From Papaver somniferum (Eukaryota; Streptophyta; Magnoliopsida; Ranunculales; Papaveraceae), in NCBI RefSeq assembly GCF_003573695.1, contig NC_039368.1, forward strand, positions 84,272,374 through 84,336,373: a DNA stretch of 64,000 nucleotides, in the 5' to 3' direction. The notes beneath the pieces were generated by a model. That model was not told where the DNA came from and searched no databases. It worked only from the letters and a program-made list of their open reading frames with translations. Positions 45,271 through 57,900 of this stretch are shown here, piece by piece; the stretch's first letter is position 1, and each line of letters opens with the position of its first letter. The position numbers were made by a program, and so were the translations under genes.

Positions 45271-47400
45271 TAAATGTTTAAGACATCTTACCCTTGTGCT
45301 GTCCAGATGTAATAAAAGGAACCTTGTTCTAAATTGGGAAAAGTGTCATTTTATGGTGAATTCAGGAATAGTTCTAGGACACATCATCTCGGAAAAAGGC
45401 ATTGAAGTAGATAAAGCTAAAGTAGACCTCATCCGACATTTACCAAAACCCCGCTCTGTGAGGGAAATTCGATCATTTTTAGGTCATGCTGGTTTTTACC
45501 GGCGATTCATCAAAGACTTTAGCAAAATCTCAAGACCTCTGTGTAGTCTACTCGCCAAAGATGTTACCTTCAATTCGATGATGCTTGTGTGAAAGCTTGG
45601 GAGGAATTAAAAACTCTTCTCACCGCCGCTCCTATAGTCCGACCACCCAACTGGGAACTACCGTTTGAACTCATGTGTGATGCCTCTGATTATGCTGTTG
45701 GTGCTGTTTTAGGACAGCGTGTTGATAGACTACCATACGTGATATACTACGCTAGCAAAACCCTTAATGATACTCAACTCAATTACACAACTACCGAGAA
45801 GGAATTGCTTGCTGTCGTTTTCGCATTAGACAAGTTTAGATCTTATCTCATAGGATCTAAGATCATCATATACACTGACCATGCGGCTTTGAAGTATCTT
45901 CTTTCCAAGAAGGATGCTAAAGCTCGCCTTATTCGATGGATACTCTTATTACAGGAATTCGATCTCGAAATCCGTGATAAGAAAGGTTGTGAGAATGTGG
46001 TTGCTGATCATTTGTCTAGATTAACCATTGAGTCTATTGATGAGTCCATGCTAATCAGAGAATCATTTCCTGATGAGCAATTGATGTCTGTATCAGACCT
46101 CCTTGGTTTGCCGACATTGTTAACTACCTGCTACAGGTAGAATGCCCTCATTGGTCGAGACAAGACCGCTATAAGTTCTTGGCTGAAGTTAAACATTTCC
46201 TTTGGGATGACCCATATTTGTTTAAGTACTGCCCGGACCAAATCATTAGGAGATGTGTCCCCAACACTGAACAGAAAGATGTGATATCTTTCTGTCATGA
46301 CCAAGCATGTGGAGGCCATTTCAGTGCCAAGAAAACCGCTGCAAAGATCTTGCAGTGTGGATTCTATTGGCCATCATTGTTCAAGGATTGCCATGATTAT
46401 TGTGTTGCTGTGAACGCTGTGTGAAACGCGTAGCTAGGAAGCATTTCGAGGAGAAACATGATGCCATTGAACCCCATTTTGATTGTGGAGATTTTTGATG
46501 TTTGGGGGATCGACTTCATGGGTCCATTCCCTATTTCTGACGGTAGATTGTACATCCTAGTCGCAGTTGATTACGTTTCTAAGTGGGTAGAAGCCATAGC
46601 AACCAGAACAAATGACCACAAGGTGGTACTTTCATTTCTAAAGGAAAACATATTTGCACGTTTTGGTACCCCTAGAGCTATCATCAGTGACGGCGGTTCA
46701 CATTTTCGTAACAAGTACTTTGAGTCTTTAGTACGCAAGTATGGCATAACTCACAAGGTTGCTACTCCGTACCACCCTCAGACTAGTGGACAAGTGGAAG
46801 TTTCTAATAGGGAATTAAGCACATTCTGGAGAAGACGGTCAACCCGTCCAGGAAAGATTGGTCATTGAGATTGAATGATGCTTTGTGGGCCTATAGAACA
46901 GCTTATAAGACACCAATTGGCATGTCCCCCTATCGTCTAGTGTATGGAAAGCCGTGCCATCTACCTGTGGAATTAGAACATCGTGCCTACTGGGCAATCA
47001 AAGAGCTGAACTTCTCTCTGGACGAAGCTGGAATTCAAAGGAAACTTCAACTCAACGAGTTGGAAGAATTGAGAAATGAGGCTTATGACAGTGCCAAGTT
47101 ATATAAGCAGAAGATGAAGATGTTTCATGATAAGCGTATTCTGCGCAAATCCTTCACTCCTGGTCAGAAAGTTTTGCTGTATGACTCCCGTTACATCTTT
47201 TTCCGGGAAAACTGCGTTCCAGATGGAAGGGTCCGTTCCTAGTACGCACAGTTTACCCTCATGGAGCTGTGGAGCTAGAAGATGTCTCCAACAAGAACAT
47301 TTTCAAAGTCAATGGGCAGAGATTGAAGCCATTCCTTGAACCATTTCCACCCGACATTGAACAACCAACCTGGAGGACCCGGTCTATGTGGACTAAACTG
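45230..47400 (+). pseudogene. Pol remnant of element 2: RT end, RNase H, integrase
   Basis: 45240-45590 begins inside RT palm/thumb (DFSVFGSSFDKCLRHLTLVL, GHAGFYRRFIKDFSKI); the active-site YMDD is lost except its last residues. RNase H follows in another frame (45589-46140: [49 protein letters not shown]). Integrase is spread over three frames: the HHCC zinc domain at 46179-46424 (CGGHFSAKKTAAKI), the catalytic core at 46458-46868 with the three acidic residues in [16 protein letters not shown] and [10 protein letters not shown], and the C-terminal part at 46865-47242 ([20 protein letters not shown]). Frameshifts lie near 45580, 46135, 46425 and 46855. Protease and most of RT are missing. 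Confidence 0.92.
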
Positions 47401-47813
47401 GTCCACTCTTTCCCTAAATAACCAAAAAAATTCCAAATGTTTCCCTAAAAAACCAAAATTTTTCTTTTTCCCATCAAAACCAAATGTTTTTCTCCAAAAA
47501 CCAAAGTTTTCCAAATGTTTCCCTAAAAACCAAAATTTTTCTTTTTCCATCAAAACCAAATGTCTCCCGACAAAACCAAATTTTTCCCAAAAAGTCCAAT
47601 CCCATTAAAAACCAATTTTTTGTAGTAATATGTTAGTTAAATTTCCTTTTGTATATATTTTGTGCTCATCCATTGTGACCCGAATGTTGTGTTTTGCCTT
47701 GGATAACGGAGTTTTAATTCTGCTTTCGCCGTACAATCAGGTATTCTCTCTCCTTTTACTCTACTCAGCATGTTCCTCTTCATATATTGTTTTATAATTC
47801 TTTCCATATTTTG

Positions 47814-47850
47814 AAACATTGAGGACAATGTTTAGTTTAGGTTTGGGGGT
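47814..47850 (+). other. Internal PPT-like tract with AGGA hairpin, element 2
   Basis: AAACATTG-AGGA-CAATGTTT is a perfect 8-bp stem (47814-47833). It is followed by AGTTTAGGTTTGGGGGT. It lies about 1.2 kb before the real PPT. Confidence 0.75.
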
Positions 47851-49039
47851 ATAGAGTAGATACCACGATATGCCATAATTAAAAACAAAACTCCATCTTT
47901 TTGAAAAAATTGAAAAATTCCAAAAAAAAATTGAAAAATCAAAATAAAAAATTAAAAAATTAAAAATCATAATGGAGCTCATTTACCTTGAAATGTTGAA
48001 TCTTGTGCAAATATGTAATTTTTAGGAGTCTTAGCTAATATTTAGGCACCCTGATTCTAGCACAATTCACATAGTGATAAGAAATTTGCACGCGCACGAT
48101 CTACCAATACATGTATAGCCTCGATCTTCAAGGTGTTTGATAGGAAGTCACGATTTCCAATCACTTTAGAATACGAAAACTTGACTAGCTTGTTCTTTGG
48201 TTGGTTGGGATAGAAGGTGGAGGTTACATTAAGAAAGACAACCATCGAATTTAACTGGGTGCATCAAAAAGGGCTACCTCTTGCAAGTGTCATGTAATTT
48301 TTTTTGTTTCTTTTGTTATGTATCAAAAGAGCTACCATATGTAAAAATCAATTTCAAGTTCTTGTGCAAATTCAAAAAAAAAAAAAAAAAAAAAAAAAAA
48401 ACGATGTATATATTCAGAAAAAAAAAAATAATATCAGAAAAATACAAAAAAAATCAAGTATTGATCAATTCCATTCTCTCTTGTTCCAAAAATAAAAGAG
48501 AGTAGTCAATGTAAATAAGAGTCATGTAAATAGTCATTTTGTTGTTTCATTGTAATAAGCAAGGAGGGTGTATGCCATTGATGTACAACGCGAGTAATTG
48601 TGAAATACCTCCAACTCATTCACAATTCTCGTAAAGTCCGGACAGCTAGCTAGATTTCGACCTCGGTTCTTAGCCTGAGAAACTATCTCTTGGTGATTAG
48701 TAGTCATAACATCCGATCTTTCTTTACACATGTGTAGATACACTTTACACTCTTATCACATGTCTTTATTTGTTATCAGTGCTAGGATTGTGCCTTCGAT
48801 AGCTAGATTGACATCTCCATTTTGCTGTGAGCTTCTACTGACTTGCGCATGTCACATTTGATGGAATCTGAGCTTATATTTTGACCTAGAACTTTGTAGG
48901 TACGTTCTAAGCAAACCTTCACGAGACTTCAACTCGTCCACTAGGGACACTTAGTGGTTTAAAAGGCTTAGTGCATACGCTAAATGCGTTCGAGAGACCA
49001 GCGACAGTGATATAGGTAGGATTTCCTTAGTTTTTTTTT
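47851..49039 (+). other. 3' UTR of element 2
   Basis: No gene; A26-28 run at 48374-48401. The segment near 48940-49010 is shared with the element 1 3' UTR. Confidence 0.65.
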
Positions 49040-49075
49040 ACTTGAGGACAAGTAAAATTCAGGTTTGGGGGTATT
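49040..49075 (+). other. Terminal PPT with hairpin, element 2
   Basis: ACTTG-AGGA-CAAGT stem-loop (49040-49053), then CAGGTTTGGGGGTATT directly before the LTR. Confidence 0.8.
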
Positions 49076-50861
49076 TGATGAGTGCTAAAAAGTGCATATT
49101 TCTATATATTTTTCTTGGCATTTAACTCATCTTTTGTGCATTAATTCTACATTTTATCCCATATTCTGTGTTTTCGTTGTTTTCAAGAATAAATACTTTT
49201 CTTAATTAATTTTGCATTTTTAGGTACTAAATAAAGCCTGGTTAACTCACGGAGCGAAAAAAGCAAAGGAACGGCAAAGACTCCCGCTAGGAGGAAGCGA
49301 AGAATGATGTTTGCAAGAGCCGGATCAACGAGAAGTGGGCTTGAAGAGGAAGAATTGTTCTTAAAGAAGATATGGGCTTGGCATACCCAAGCCCCAAAAC
49401 CCTCACCCAAATCCATTTCCTATATCCATACCCGTTTCCATTTCTAGCCGTCAGATTGGATCCATTCCATCATCCAACGGTCGCTGCGTCATCGTGCATC
49501 AGATTTCGATGCATCTGACCAACACTACAACACCTAACTCCATCTGGAGCCGTCAGCTTCGTTGTATCACTTAATCCAACGGTCGCTCAGAGCCTTCTTC
49601 TATCTTGCCGTCCGATTCATTTCATCATCTCATCATCCTACCGCTGAGCTTCGCAAATCATCAAAATGGATGCGCCCGCTCAACACCTAAGCATCAAACC
49701 CATCGACCCAAAACAAACACCCACTCTCTTCTTCCCCAAATACACTTCCCCCAAATTTCTCCTCTTCCCCCGACCATGGCAGACACTGCCATGTCTGCTC
49801 CGCCGTCTCCATCTCCACCACGACCACAAGGACACCACCACCATCGCCTACCTCTTCCCTAGTCGTGTCTGTCTTGTTCTTAGCATTGATTTTTGATGCT
49901 ACCAAGAAGACAAACATAACCAGGGATTCACCACAGTGAAGAGAAGACAAAATTTGGGAGAAATTCGAGTAGAGGATTAGCAGAGGAGGAGAAGTACAAG
50001 CATGGGTCGAGTCTATTTGCATCAGAGGGTGAGTTAATTTTATTTATCGAAACCCTAATCCTACTGATTTGGGGATTTTCAAATTAGGGTTTGTAGAAAT
50101 CTAGGGTTTTGTAAAAACTATAAATTGATGTTATGGGTGTTGTAGAAATCATCTCTGGGCTAGCCAGTGAACAATATTTGCAATCAATTTTCATTTTCCA
50201 AATTCCATTTTAGCTACAGTTGATTGTGTGCAACCTGTGTGCATGTTGTATCTTAATTTAGCTTGTTTGATGAATGTTGTTGTTATACTCATGTCTAGCA
50301 TGAGCTAATTCACTGCAACTAAGGCTCTGATGAAGCCTAGTGCACTGTTAGATGATGCATTGTTAGGATAGTTTTCTTGATGCATGTTTTGCTTGAGCAA
50401 TGTGAAGTAATCAGTGCTCTGGCATGCCTGTGATTGATTGTGCTGTCAAAAGACAATCAATGCTAGGGGCATATCAGTGAGCAAGCTGATTTTCCTCCCA
50501 TTCTAGATGTATGCATAGGATTTTCAACTCAACCTAGATTGCATTGCTTGATTAGGGCACAAGTTGGATTCAATTGCCTTAGTAACTTCACACAGTTCTG
50601 CATCTTTTTCCTTTTCTGTCACTGTTGCTCAATACCTTTGCCTTAGGCTGCTGCCTTTGTTTCACTACCACTGTTACCTCATTGCTATTCACTGCCTTCA
50701 TCCATCACTGCTCACTGCCATAGTGCCTTGTCTCCATTGCTAGCTTAGGAAAACTTCTTGTATGCTCCCACTCCCTGTGGACTAACCCCTACTCATCCCT
50801 ATACTATAAAGCTTGGCCTTGTATACTTGCAAGTTTTGTGTGCAACCCCATTTTCACACCA
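49076..50861 (+). repeat. 3' LTR of element 2
   Basis: 1786 bp, direct repeat of 41312-43096 with about 20 substitutions and one 1-bp indel counted by eye. Confidence 0.95.
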
Positions 50862-50866
50862 AGTAT
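50862..50866. other. Target-site duplication AGTAT, right
   Basis: Matches 41307-41311. Confidence 0.95.
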
Positions 50867-51708
50867 GTATATCATTGATACATTCAGATATTTCTTCTTG
50901 AACTGATCATCAGAGAGATAAGGCAGTCTCTCGGATCTCTTGCTTTTCTTCAGAATATCCTTGATCTTTTGTGTAATCAGCAGTCTGTTAGGATAAGATT
51001 AATTAAAACAACACTCATCAGCCCATGAAAAGTTAGAAGCTTCTCTTGTAAATGTCACAGCATTGAACGCAGACATTCTGACTGTATTCTGATCATGATC
51101 AATTAATTTTAAGTTTCCAACAAGAGAATTTCTGGAAAGACAATCAAGGTTATTTCTCTCAACGATTGCATGCTTCTTAGAATCGTATCTAGATGGCAGC
51201 GATCTGAGAATTTTCATCAAATGTCCTTTTCAGGAATAGTCTTACCCAATGCAAAAAATGCATTAACAATTTCAGACACTTTGTGATTCAACTCATCAAA
51301 AGAATCTTCACCTGCCATACGAAGGTTTTCCCAATCATAATTTAGGTTTTGAATCCTAGATTCCTTTTCACATGTATTCTCTTCATTACGGTTTCTAAGG
51401 TATCCCGAGCATCTTTAGACCTAGTGCACGTAGTCACATGGCGCTGAAGATCTGGCATGGATGATAGCATTTAGCCCGTCAGAATTTTGCTTTACAGCGA
51501 GAATCTCGACAGGTTCGTATGCACCAATATCCTTTGGAATAGTTGCATCGCCTTCTGCAACAACCGGAGGATTATATCCATTAACAACATAAAGCCATGA
51601 TTGAAAATCACGAGCTTGAAGAAAGGCACGCATAGAAATTTTCCACCATAAGTAATTTGAGCCATCGAAGACTGATGGTACGTTTATGGAGATAACACCT
51701 CTGTCCAT
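50867..51708 (-). pseudogene. Copia D Gag, N-terminal part
   Basis: Starts at 51708: MDRGVISINVPSVFDGSNYL then WWKISMRAFLQARDFQSWLY, the usual Copia Gag opening (DUF4219/UBN2 type). The frame closes at 51421. Further Gag sequence follows at 51220-50999 (MMKILRSLPSRYDSKKHAIV, in the UBN2 region). It is then cut by element 2, and the knuckle-bearing end lies at 40576-41306. Stops and frame changes make it non-functional. Confidence 0.8.
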
Positions 51709-51757
51709 ATTCAGATCACTATAAACATAGACTTATAACGTCTTAAATGTGTTTGCC

Positions 51758-51772
51758 TGCTCTGATACCAAT
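51758..51772 (-). other. Copia D primer-binding site
   Basis: Minus strand ATTGGTATCAGAGCA adjoining the LTR; tRNA-Met type. Confidence 0.9.
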
Positions 51773-53787
51773 TGAAAAAGCGGGGGTCTAACAAGCACAC
51801 CCAATATTTCGTTTGGCAGTCTGAATATACAAACTCCAATATACTTTCAAGAGAATCAACTAGACAGTTAGACTCAATTTAGAGAAAAGTATATCAAAGA
51901 GTTTTATATCTCTTTCTCTCAATTCAATATGCAATCAGCAAATAGGAATTTGTGAGCCCGATTGAGTATAAGAGAAGTAAATAGAACGGGACCAAAGAAC
52001 AATGTTCAAGGAAAAATCAATTTCAATCAACAACCAAAGGTTGGATTTACCAATTGATCGATTCAACACACAAACTGTGATATTTTAACTATATAACAAA
52101 ATACAATGCGGAAAAGAAGTAACACAGACACCAGAATTTTGTTAATGAGGAAAACCGCAAATGCATAAAAACCATGGGACCTAGTCCGGATTTGAACACC
52201 ACACTGTATTAAGCCGCTACATACATTAGCCTACTACCAATGAAATTTGGACTGGAATGTAGTTGAACCCTAATCAATCTCACACTGATTCAAGGTACAA
52301 CGGTGCTCCTTACGTCTCTGATCCCAGCAGGATACTGCGCACTTGATTCACTTAGATGATCTCACCCACAACCAAGAGCTGCTACGACCCAAAGTCGGAG
52401 ACTTCATAAACAAATCTGTCTCACACGGAAAAGTCTATTGGAATAGATAAATTTGTCTCCCACAGAAATACCTACGAGTTTTGTTCTGTCTTTTGATAAA
52501 TCAAGGTGCACAGGAACCAATTGATAAACCAGACTTATATTCCCGAAAAACAGCCTAGTATTATCAATCACCTCACAATAATCTTAATTGTACGGTACCG
52601 AAACAAGATATTGTGGAGTCAAAAACGATAAGACGAAGATGTTTGTGACTACTTTTAATCTTACCTATCGGAGATAAATCTCAAGAAAATCTTATAAAAA
52701 AATTATACTCAATCACGATAGAAGAAGTAAGATCAGAGAACGCAACTACAGAGAAAATAATTGGGTCTGGCTTCACAATCCCAATGAAGTCTTCAAGTCA
52801 TTAACCTACAAGGTTTCGCGAAAAACCTAAGATTAAAGGATAATAAACTCTAGATTATACAACTAGTATCACACAGGAGGTGTGGGGATTAGGTTTCCCA
52901 GTTGCTAGAGTTCTTCTTTATATAGTTTTCAAATCATGGTTTGCATTCTAAGTTACCTTGGTAACAAAGCATTCAGTATTCATCGTTAGATGAAAACCTA
53001 ATTAGATTCAAGCTAATATCTTTCAACCGTTAGATCGAACTTAGCTTGTTATACACAAATGAAATGTACCCTCATTTAGGTTTAAGTAACCGTACCTAAA
53101 CGTGTACACCATGTTGGCTCAACAGTAATTAACCGAGGTTAGCTATATGAACACTCTCATATCAAGCTTATTCATCTTAACCATAACTAGTTCAAATGAC
53201 TTAAATGAAACTAGTTAAATAGTTGTTCCTTTGTTATATTCTCATAGAAGTATACAAGAACACAATTGAAGAAAAATCGGTTTGATTCACTCGAACATTA
53301 TAGACACGGTTTGCAAAGAATGCATTCCTTAATATATAAATTTATTAGTTCATGAGCCAACCGATTTTAGAACTTTAACTACTGAAGTATGCATACAGGT
53401 ACGCATACCTAAGTAGCCGGTCTGAGTTTGGGTTCGCCAGTATGCGAACGGGTGCGCATACTTAAGTACACTTCCAAAACCCAGCAGAAATTCCCGGACC
53501 TATACCTTACGCAGGTATGCATACCGGTATGTGTACTTGGTACACGGAATTTCACAACTTCAAGTACGCATACGGGTATGCATACTTTAGTTCCGGTCAC
53601 GGATCACATACATGCAAGAATGCACACGATGTTTATAATCTAATGATGGTTAAGTATTTTAAACTCTATTTCAATCATTGAAACTTTCTTAGAGGATGAC
53701 AATAGCCGTTTTCACACACTATTAGCATCAAATCAATTTTCAAGTTATTGAAATAATCATAACGAAACATTCCAAGCATACACTTGT
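51773..53787 (-). repeat. 5' LTR of Copia D, outer ~400 bp lost to Tat C insertion
   Basis: Ends CCGCTTTTTCA on the minus strand at 51773 and follows the Copia LTR of 26569-28990 for about 2.0 kb until TGATGGTGG of Tat C at 53788. Confidence 0.85.
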
Positions 53788-53944
53788 TGATGGTGGTTTT
53801 TAGCTTAGGGTTAAAATCGTAAAATCTTACATCTGACATGACGTCACTACGACCACTAGCACATTTATTGATTCATTCAACATGCCTACGTAAAAATTAC
53901 TAGGGTACCTTTTTTTATACGCTATATTCCACGGCAGAACCCTC

Positions 53945-54890
53945 AATACTGACTAGCCACATCTCCGCGCCATGGCATGCCAACCATGCCAGCCGCACCA
54001 CAGTGCCAATGGAATACCATGCCAGCCACATCTCCGCGCTAAGGAATGCCAACCATGCCAGCCGTACCACAGTGCCAATGGCATACCATGTCATCCCCAC
54101 CACATTGCCAATGGCATACCATGCCAGCCACATCTACGCGCCAAGGCATGTCAACCATGCAAGCTGCACCACAGCGCCAATGGCATACCATGCCATCCAC
54201 ATCTTCGCGCCAAGTCATTCCAACCATGCCAACCGCACCATAGTGCCAACGGCATACCATGCAAGCCACATCTCCGCGCCAAGGCATGCCATCCGCATCA
54301 CAGTTCCAATGGCATACCATGCTAGCCAAATCTCTGCGCCAATGCATGCCAACCATGCCAGCCGTACCACAGTGCCAATGGCATACCATGACAGCCACAT
54401 CTCCACGCCAAGGCATGCCAACCATGCCAGCCGCACCACAGTGCCAATGGCATACCATGCCAGCCACATCTCCGCGCCAAGGCATGCCAACCATGCCAGC
54501 CGCACCACAGTGCCAATAGCATACCATGCCAGCCACATCTCCGCGCCAAGGCATTCCAACCATGCCATCCACATCTCCGTGCCAAGGCATGCAAACCATG
54601 CCAGCCACATCTCCGCGCCAAGGCATGCCAACCATGTCAGCCGCACCACAGTGCGAATGGCATACCATGCCCGCAACATCTCCGCGCCAAGGCATGCCAA
54701 CCATGCCAGCTACACCACGGTGCCAATGGCATACCATGCCAAACACATCTCCCGTGCCAAGGAATGCCAACCATGCCATCCGCACCACATTGCTAATGGC
54801 ATACCATGCCAGCCACATCTCCGCGCCAAGGCATGCCAACCATGCTAGCCGCACCACAGTGCCAATAGGATACCGTGCCAGCGACAACTT
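53945..54890. repeat. 69-bp tandem array in U3 of LTR C
   Basis: The period of 69 bp is seen directly (CCGCACCACAG at 54431 and 54500). Each unit is a 36-bp half (CCACATCTCCGCGCCAAGG...) plus a 33-bp half (CCGCACCACAGTGCCAATGG...). About 13-14 units, some missing 18-36 bp. Confidence 0.9.
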
Positions 54891-54929
54891 CGCCCCAAAT
54901 CCATGCCGGCCCTACCACATGTCACTGGC

Positions 54930-57900
54930 TGCCCCAATGCAGATCTCATCCGTCCAAGTTCGCCACCTAACGCATGGAAACTTCCGGCCCAAGTCCAAAC
55001 ATCATGGTTTTTCAAAAACCCTAATTTTGGTCGCGCCTAAAATATGACAAAGCCATGCCGCCCCTTCCACATGCTTTGGCTGCCAAACGAAGGGTTGCCA
55101 CAATAAACGGCTACCCTCCATCTGAGATGAAGTTATCAACCGTCCAAGTTTACCACCTAACGTGTGTAAACTTCCGTCCCAAGGCCAAACATCATGGTTT
55201 TTCCAAAACCCTAATTTTGCTCGTGCCTAAAATATGCCAAAGCCATGCCGACCCTACCACATTCCGCTGGCTACCAAATGAAGGGTTGCAACAATCGACG
55301 GCTACCCTTCCATCTGAGATGCAGATCTCAGCCGTCCAAGTTCTCCACCTGACGCATGGCAACTTCCGGCCCAAGGCCAAACATCACGGTTTTTCCAAAA
55401 TCCTAATTTTGGTCACGCCTAAAATATTCCAAAGCCATGCCGGCCCTACCACATGTTGCTGGATGCCAAACGAAGGGTTGCAACAATCAACGACTACCCT
55501 TCCATCTGAGATGCAGATCTCAGCCGTCCAAGTTTGCCACCTAACGCATGGAAACTTCCGGCCCAAGGCCAAACATCACGGTTTTGCCAAAACCCTAATT
55601 TTGGTCGCGCCTAAAGTATGCCAAATCCATGCCATCCCTACCACATGTCGTCGGATGCCAAACAAAGGGTTGCAACAATCAACGGCTACCCTTCCATCTG
55701 AGATGCAGATCTCAGCCGTCCAAGTTCGCCACCTAATGCATGGAAACTTCCGTCCCAAGGCCAAACATCACGGTTGTACAAAATCCTAATTTTGGCCGCG
55801 CATAAAATATGCCAAAGCCATGCCGACCCTACCACATGCCGCTGGCTTCCAAACGAATGGTTGCAACAATCAACGGCTACCCTTCAATCTGAGATGCAGA
55901 TCCCAGCCGTCCAAGTTCGCCACCTAACGCGTGGCAACTTCCGTCCCAAGGACAAACATCACGGTTTTGCCAAAACCCTAATCATGGCCACCCCTATTCC
56001 AAAGCCATGCCGGCCCTACCACATGCCGCTGTCTATCAAATGAAGGGTTGCAATAATCAACGATACCTTTCCATCTGAAATGCAGATCTCAGCCGTCCAA
56101 GTTCACCACCTAACGCATGGAAACTTCCGGCCCAAGGCCAAACATCACGCTTTTGCCAAAACCCTAATTGTGGCAGCGCCTAAAATATGCCAAAGCCATG
56201 CCGACCCTGCCACATGCCGCTGGATGCCAAACGAAGGGTTGCAAGAATCAACGGCTACCCTTCCATCTGCAGATCTCAGCCGTCCAAGTTCGCCACCTAA
56301 CGCATGGCAACTTCCGTTCCAAGGCCAAATATCACGGTTTTGCCAAAACCCTAATTTTGGTCGCGCCTAAAATATGCCAAAGCCATGTTGGCCCTACCAC
56401 ATGCTGTTGGCTGCGAAATGAAGGGTTGCAACAATCAACGGCTACCTTCCATCTGAGATGCAGATCTCAGCTGTCCAAGTTCGCCACCTAATGCATGCCA
56501 ACTTCCGTCCCAAGGACAAACATCACGGTTTTGCCAAAACCCTAATTTTGGTCGCGCCTAAAATATGCCTAATCCATGTAAGCCATACCACATGTCGCTG
56601 GCTTTCAAACAAAGGGTTGCAACAATCAACGGATACCCTTCATCTGAGATGCAGATCTCATCCGTCCAAGTTCGCCACCTAACGCATGGAAACTTCCGGC
56701 CCAAGGCCAAACATCACAGTTTTGCCAAAACCTTAATTTTGGCCGCGCTTAAAATATGCCAAATCCATGCCGTCCCTACCACATGTCGTTGGTTGCCAAA
56801 CGAAGGGTTTCAACAATCAACGACTACCCTTCCATCTGAGATGCATATCTCAGCCGTTCAAGTTCGTCACCTAACGCATGGCAAGTTCCGGCCCAAGGCC
56901 AAACATCACGGTTTTGCAGAAACCCCAATTTTGGCCACGCCTAAAATATGTCAAAGCCATGCCTTCCCTACCACATGTCGCTGGCTGCCAAACGAAGGGT
57001 TGTAACAGTAAACGACTAACCTTCCATCTGAGATGCAGATCTCAGCCGTCCAAGTTCGCCACCTAACGCATGGTAACTTCCGGCCCAAGGCCAAACATCA
57101 CGGTTTTGCCAAAACCCTAATTTTGGCCGCGCCTAAAATATGCCAAAGCCATGACGGCCCTACCACATGCCGCTGGCTGCCAAAAGAAGGGTTGCAACAA
57201 TCAACGGCCATCCTTCCTCCTGAGATATGAATCTCAGCTATACAAACCTGCCAAAACCCTAATCATGGCCGCCCCTATTCCAAATCCATGCCGGCCTTAC
57301 CACATGTCGCTGGCTTCCAAACGAAGGGTTGCAATAATCAACGATACCCTTCCATCTGAAATGCAGATCTCAGCCTTCCAAGTTCACCACCTAACGCATG
57401 GAAACTTCCGGCCCAAGGCCAAACATCACGCTTTTGCCAAAACCCTAATTGTGGCAGCGCCTAAAATATGCCAAAGCCATGCCGGCCCTGCCACATGCCG
57501 TTGGCTTCCAACTGAAGGGTTGCAAGAATCAACGGCTACCCTTCCATCTGAGATGCAGATCTCAGCCGTCCAAGTTCGCCACCTAACGCATGGCAACTTC
57601 CGGTCCAAGGCCAAACATCACGGTTTTGCCAAAACCCTAATTTTGGCCGCGCCTAAAATATGCCAAAGCCATGTCGGCCCTACCACATGCTGTTGGATGC
57701 CAAATAAAGGGTTGCAACAATCAACGGCTACCCTTCCATCTGAGATGCAGATCTCAGCCGTCCAAGTTCGCCAGCTAACGCTTGGCAACTTCTGACCCAA
57801 GACCAAACATCACAGTTTTGCCAAAACCCTAATCATAGTCGCGCCTAAAATATGCCAAATCCATGTCGGCCCTACCACATGTCGTCGGTTGTCAAACGAG

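Larger units (their letters stand above)
41312..50861 (+). mobile_element. Complete but defective Athila-like Ty3/Gypsy retrotransposon (element 2)
   Basis: 9550 bp bounded by 1785/1786-bp LTRs and a perfect AGTAT TSD. Order: LTR, PBS 43103-43120, gag 44131-45270, remnant RT, RNase H, integrase (to about 47400), internal hairpin/PPT 47814-47850, 3' UTR, terminal PPT 49060-49075, LTR. By eye the LTRs differ at about 20 sites (roughly 1%), so insertion was recent, yet protease and most RT are deleted and pol has several frameshifts. It is nested in Copia D. Confidence 0.95.
39937..53787 (-). mobile_element. Copia element D, 5' LTR and gag, split by element 2
   Basis: Minus orientation: 5' LTR 51773-53787 (outer end cut by Tat C), PBS 51758-51772, gag 51708 leftwards, interrupted by element 2 (41312-50861), gag end at 40576, a small ORF at 40087-40296, then sequence to the LTR of element E. 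No Copia protease, integrase or RT is present, so pol is deleted. Confidence 0.75.

Noticed and set aside
54003..54887. ~280-codon open frames on both strands in the 69-bp array
   Set aside because: The 69-bp period is a multiple of three, so a unit without stops stays open in that frame. Peptides are pure repeats with no known domain, and both strands are open at once.
55055..57795. Chain of 60-245-codon frames in the 192-bp array
   Set aside because: Same cause: 192 = 3 x 64. Each frame repeats one peptide and breaks wherever a unit has an indel.
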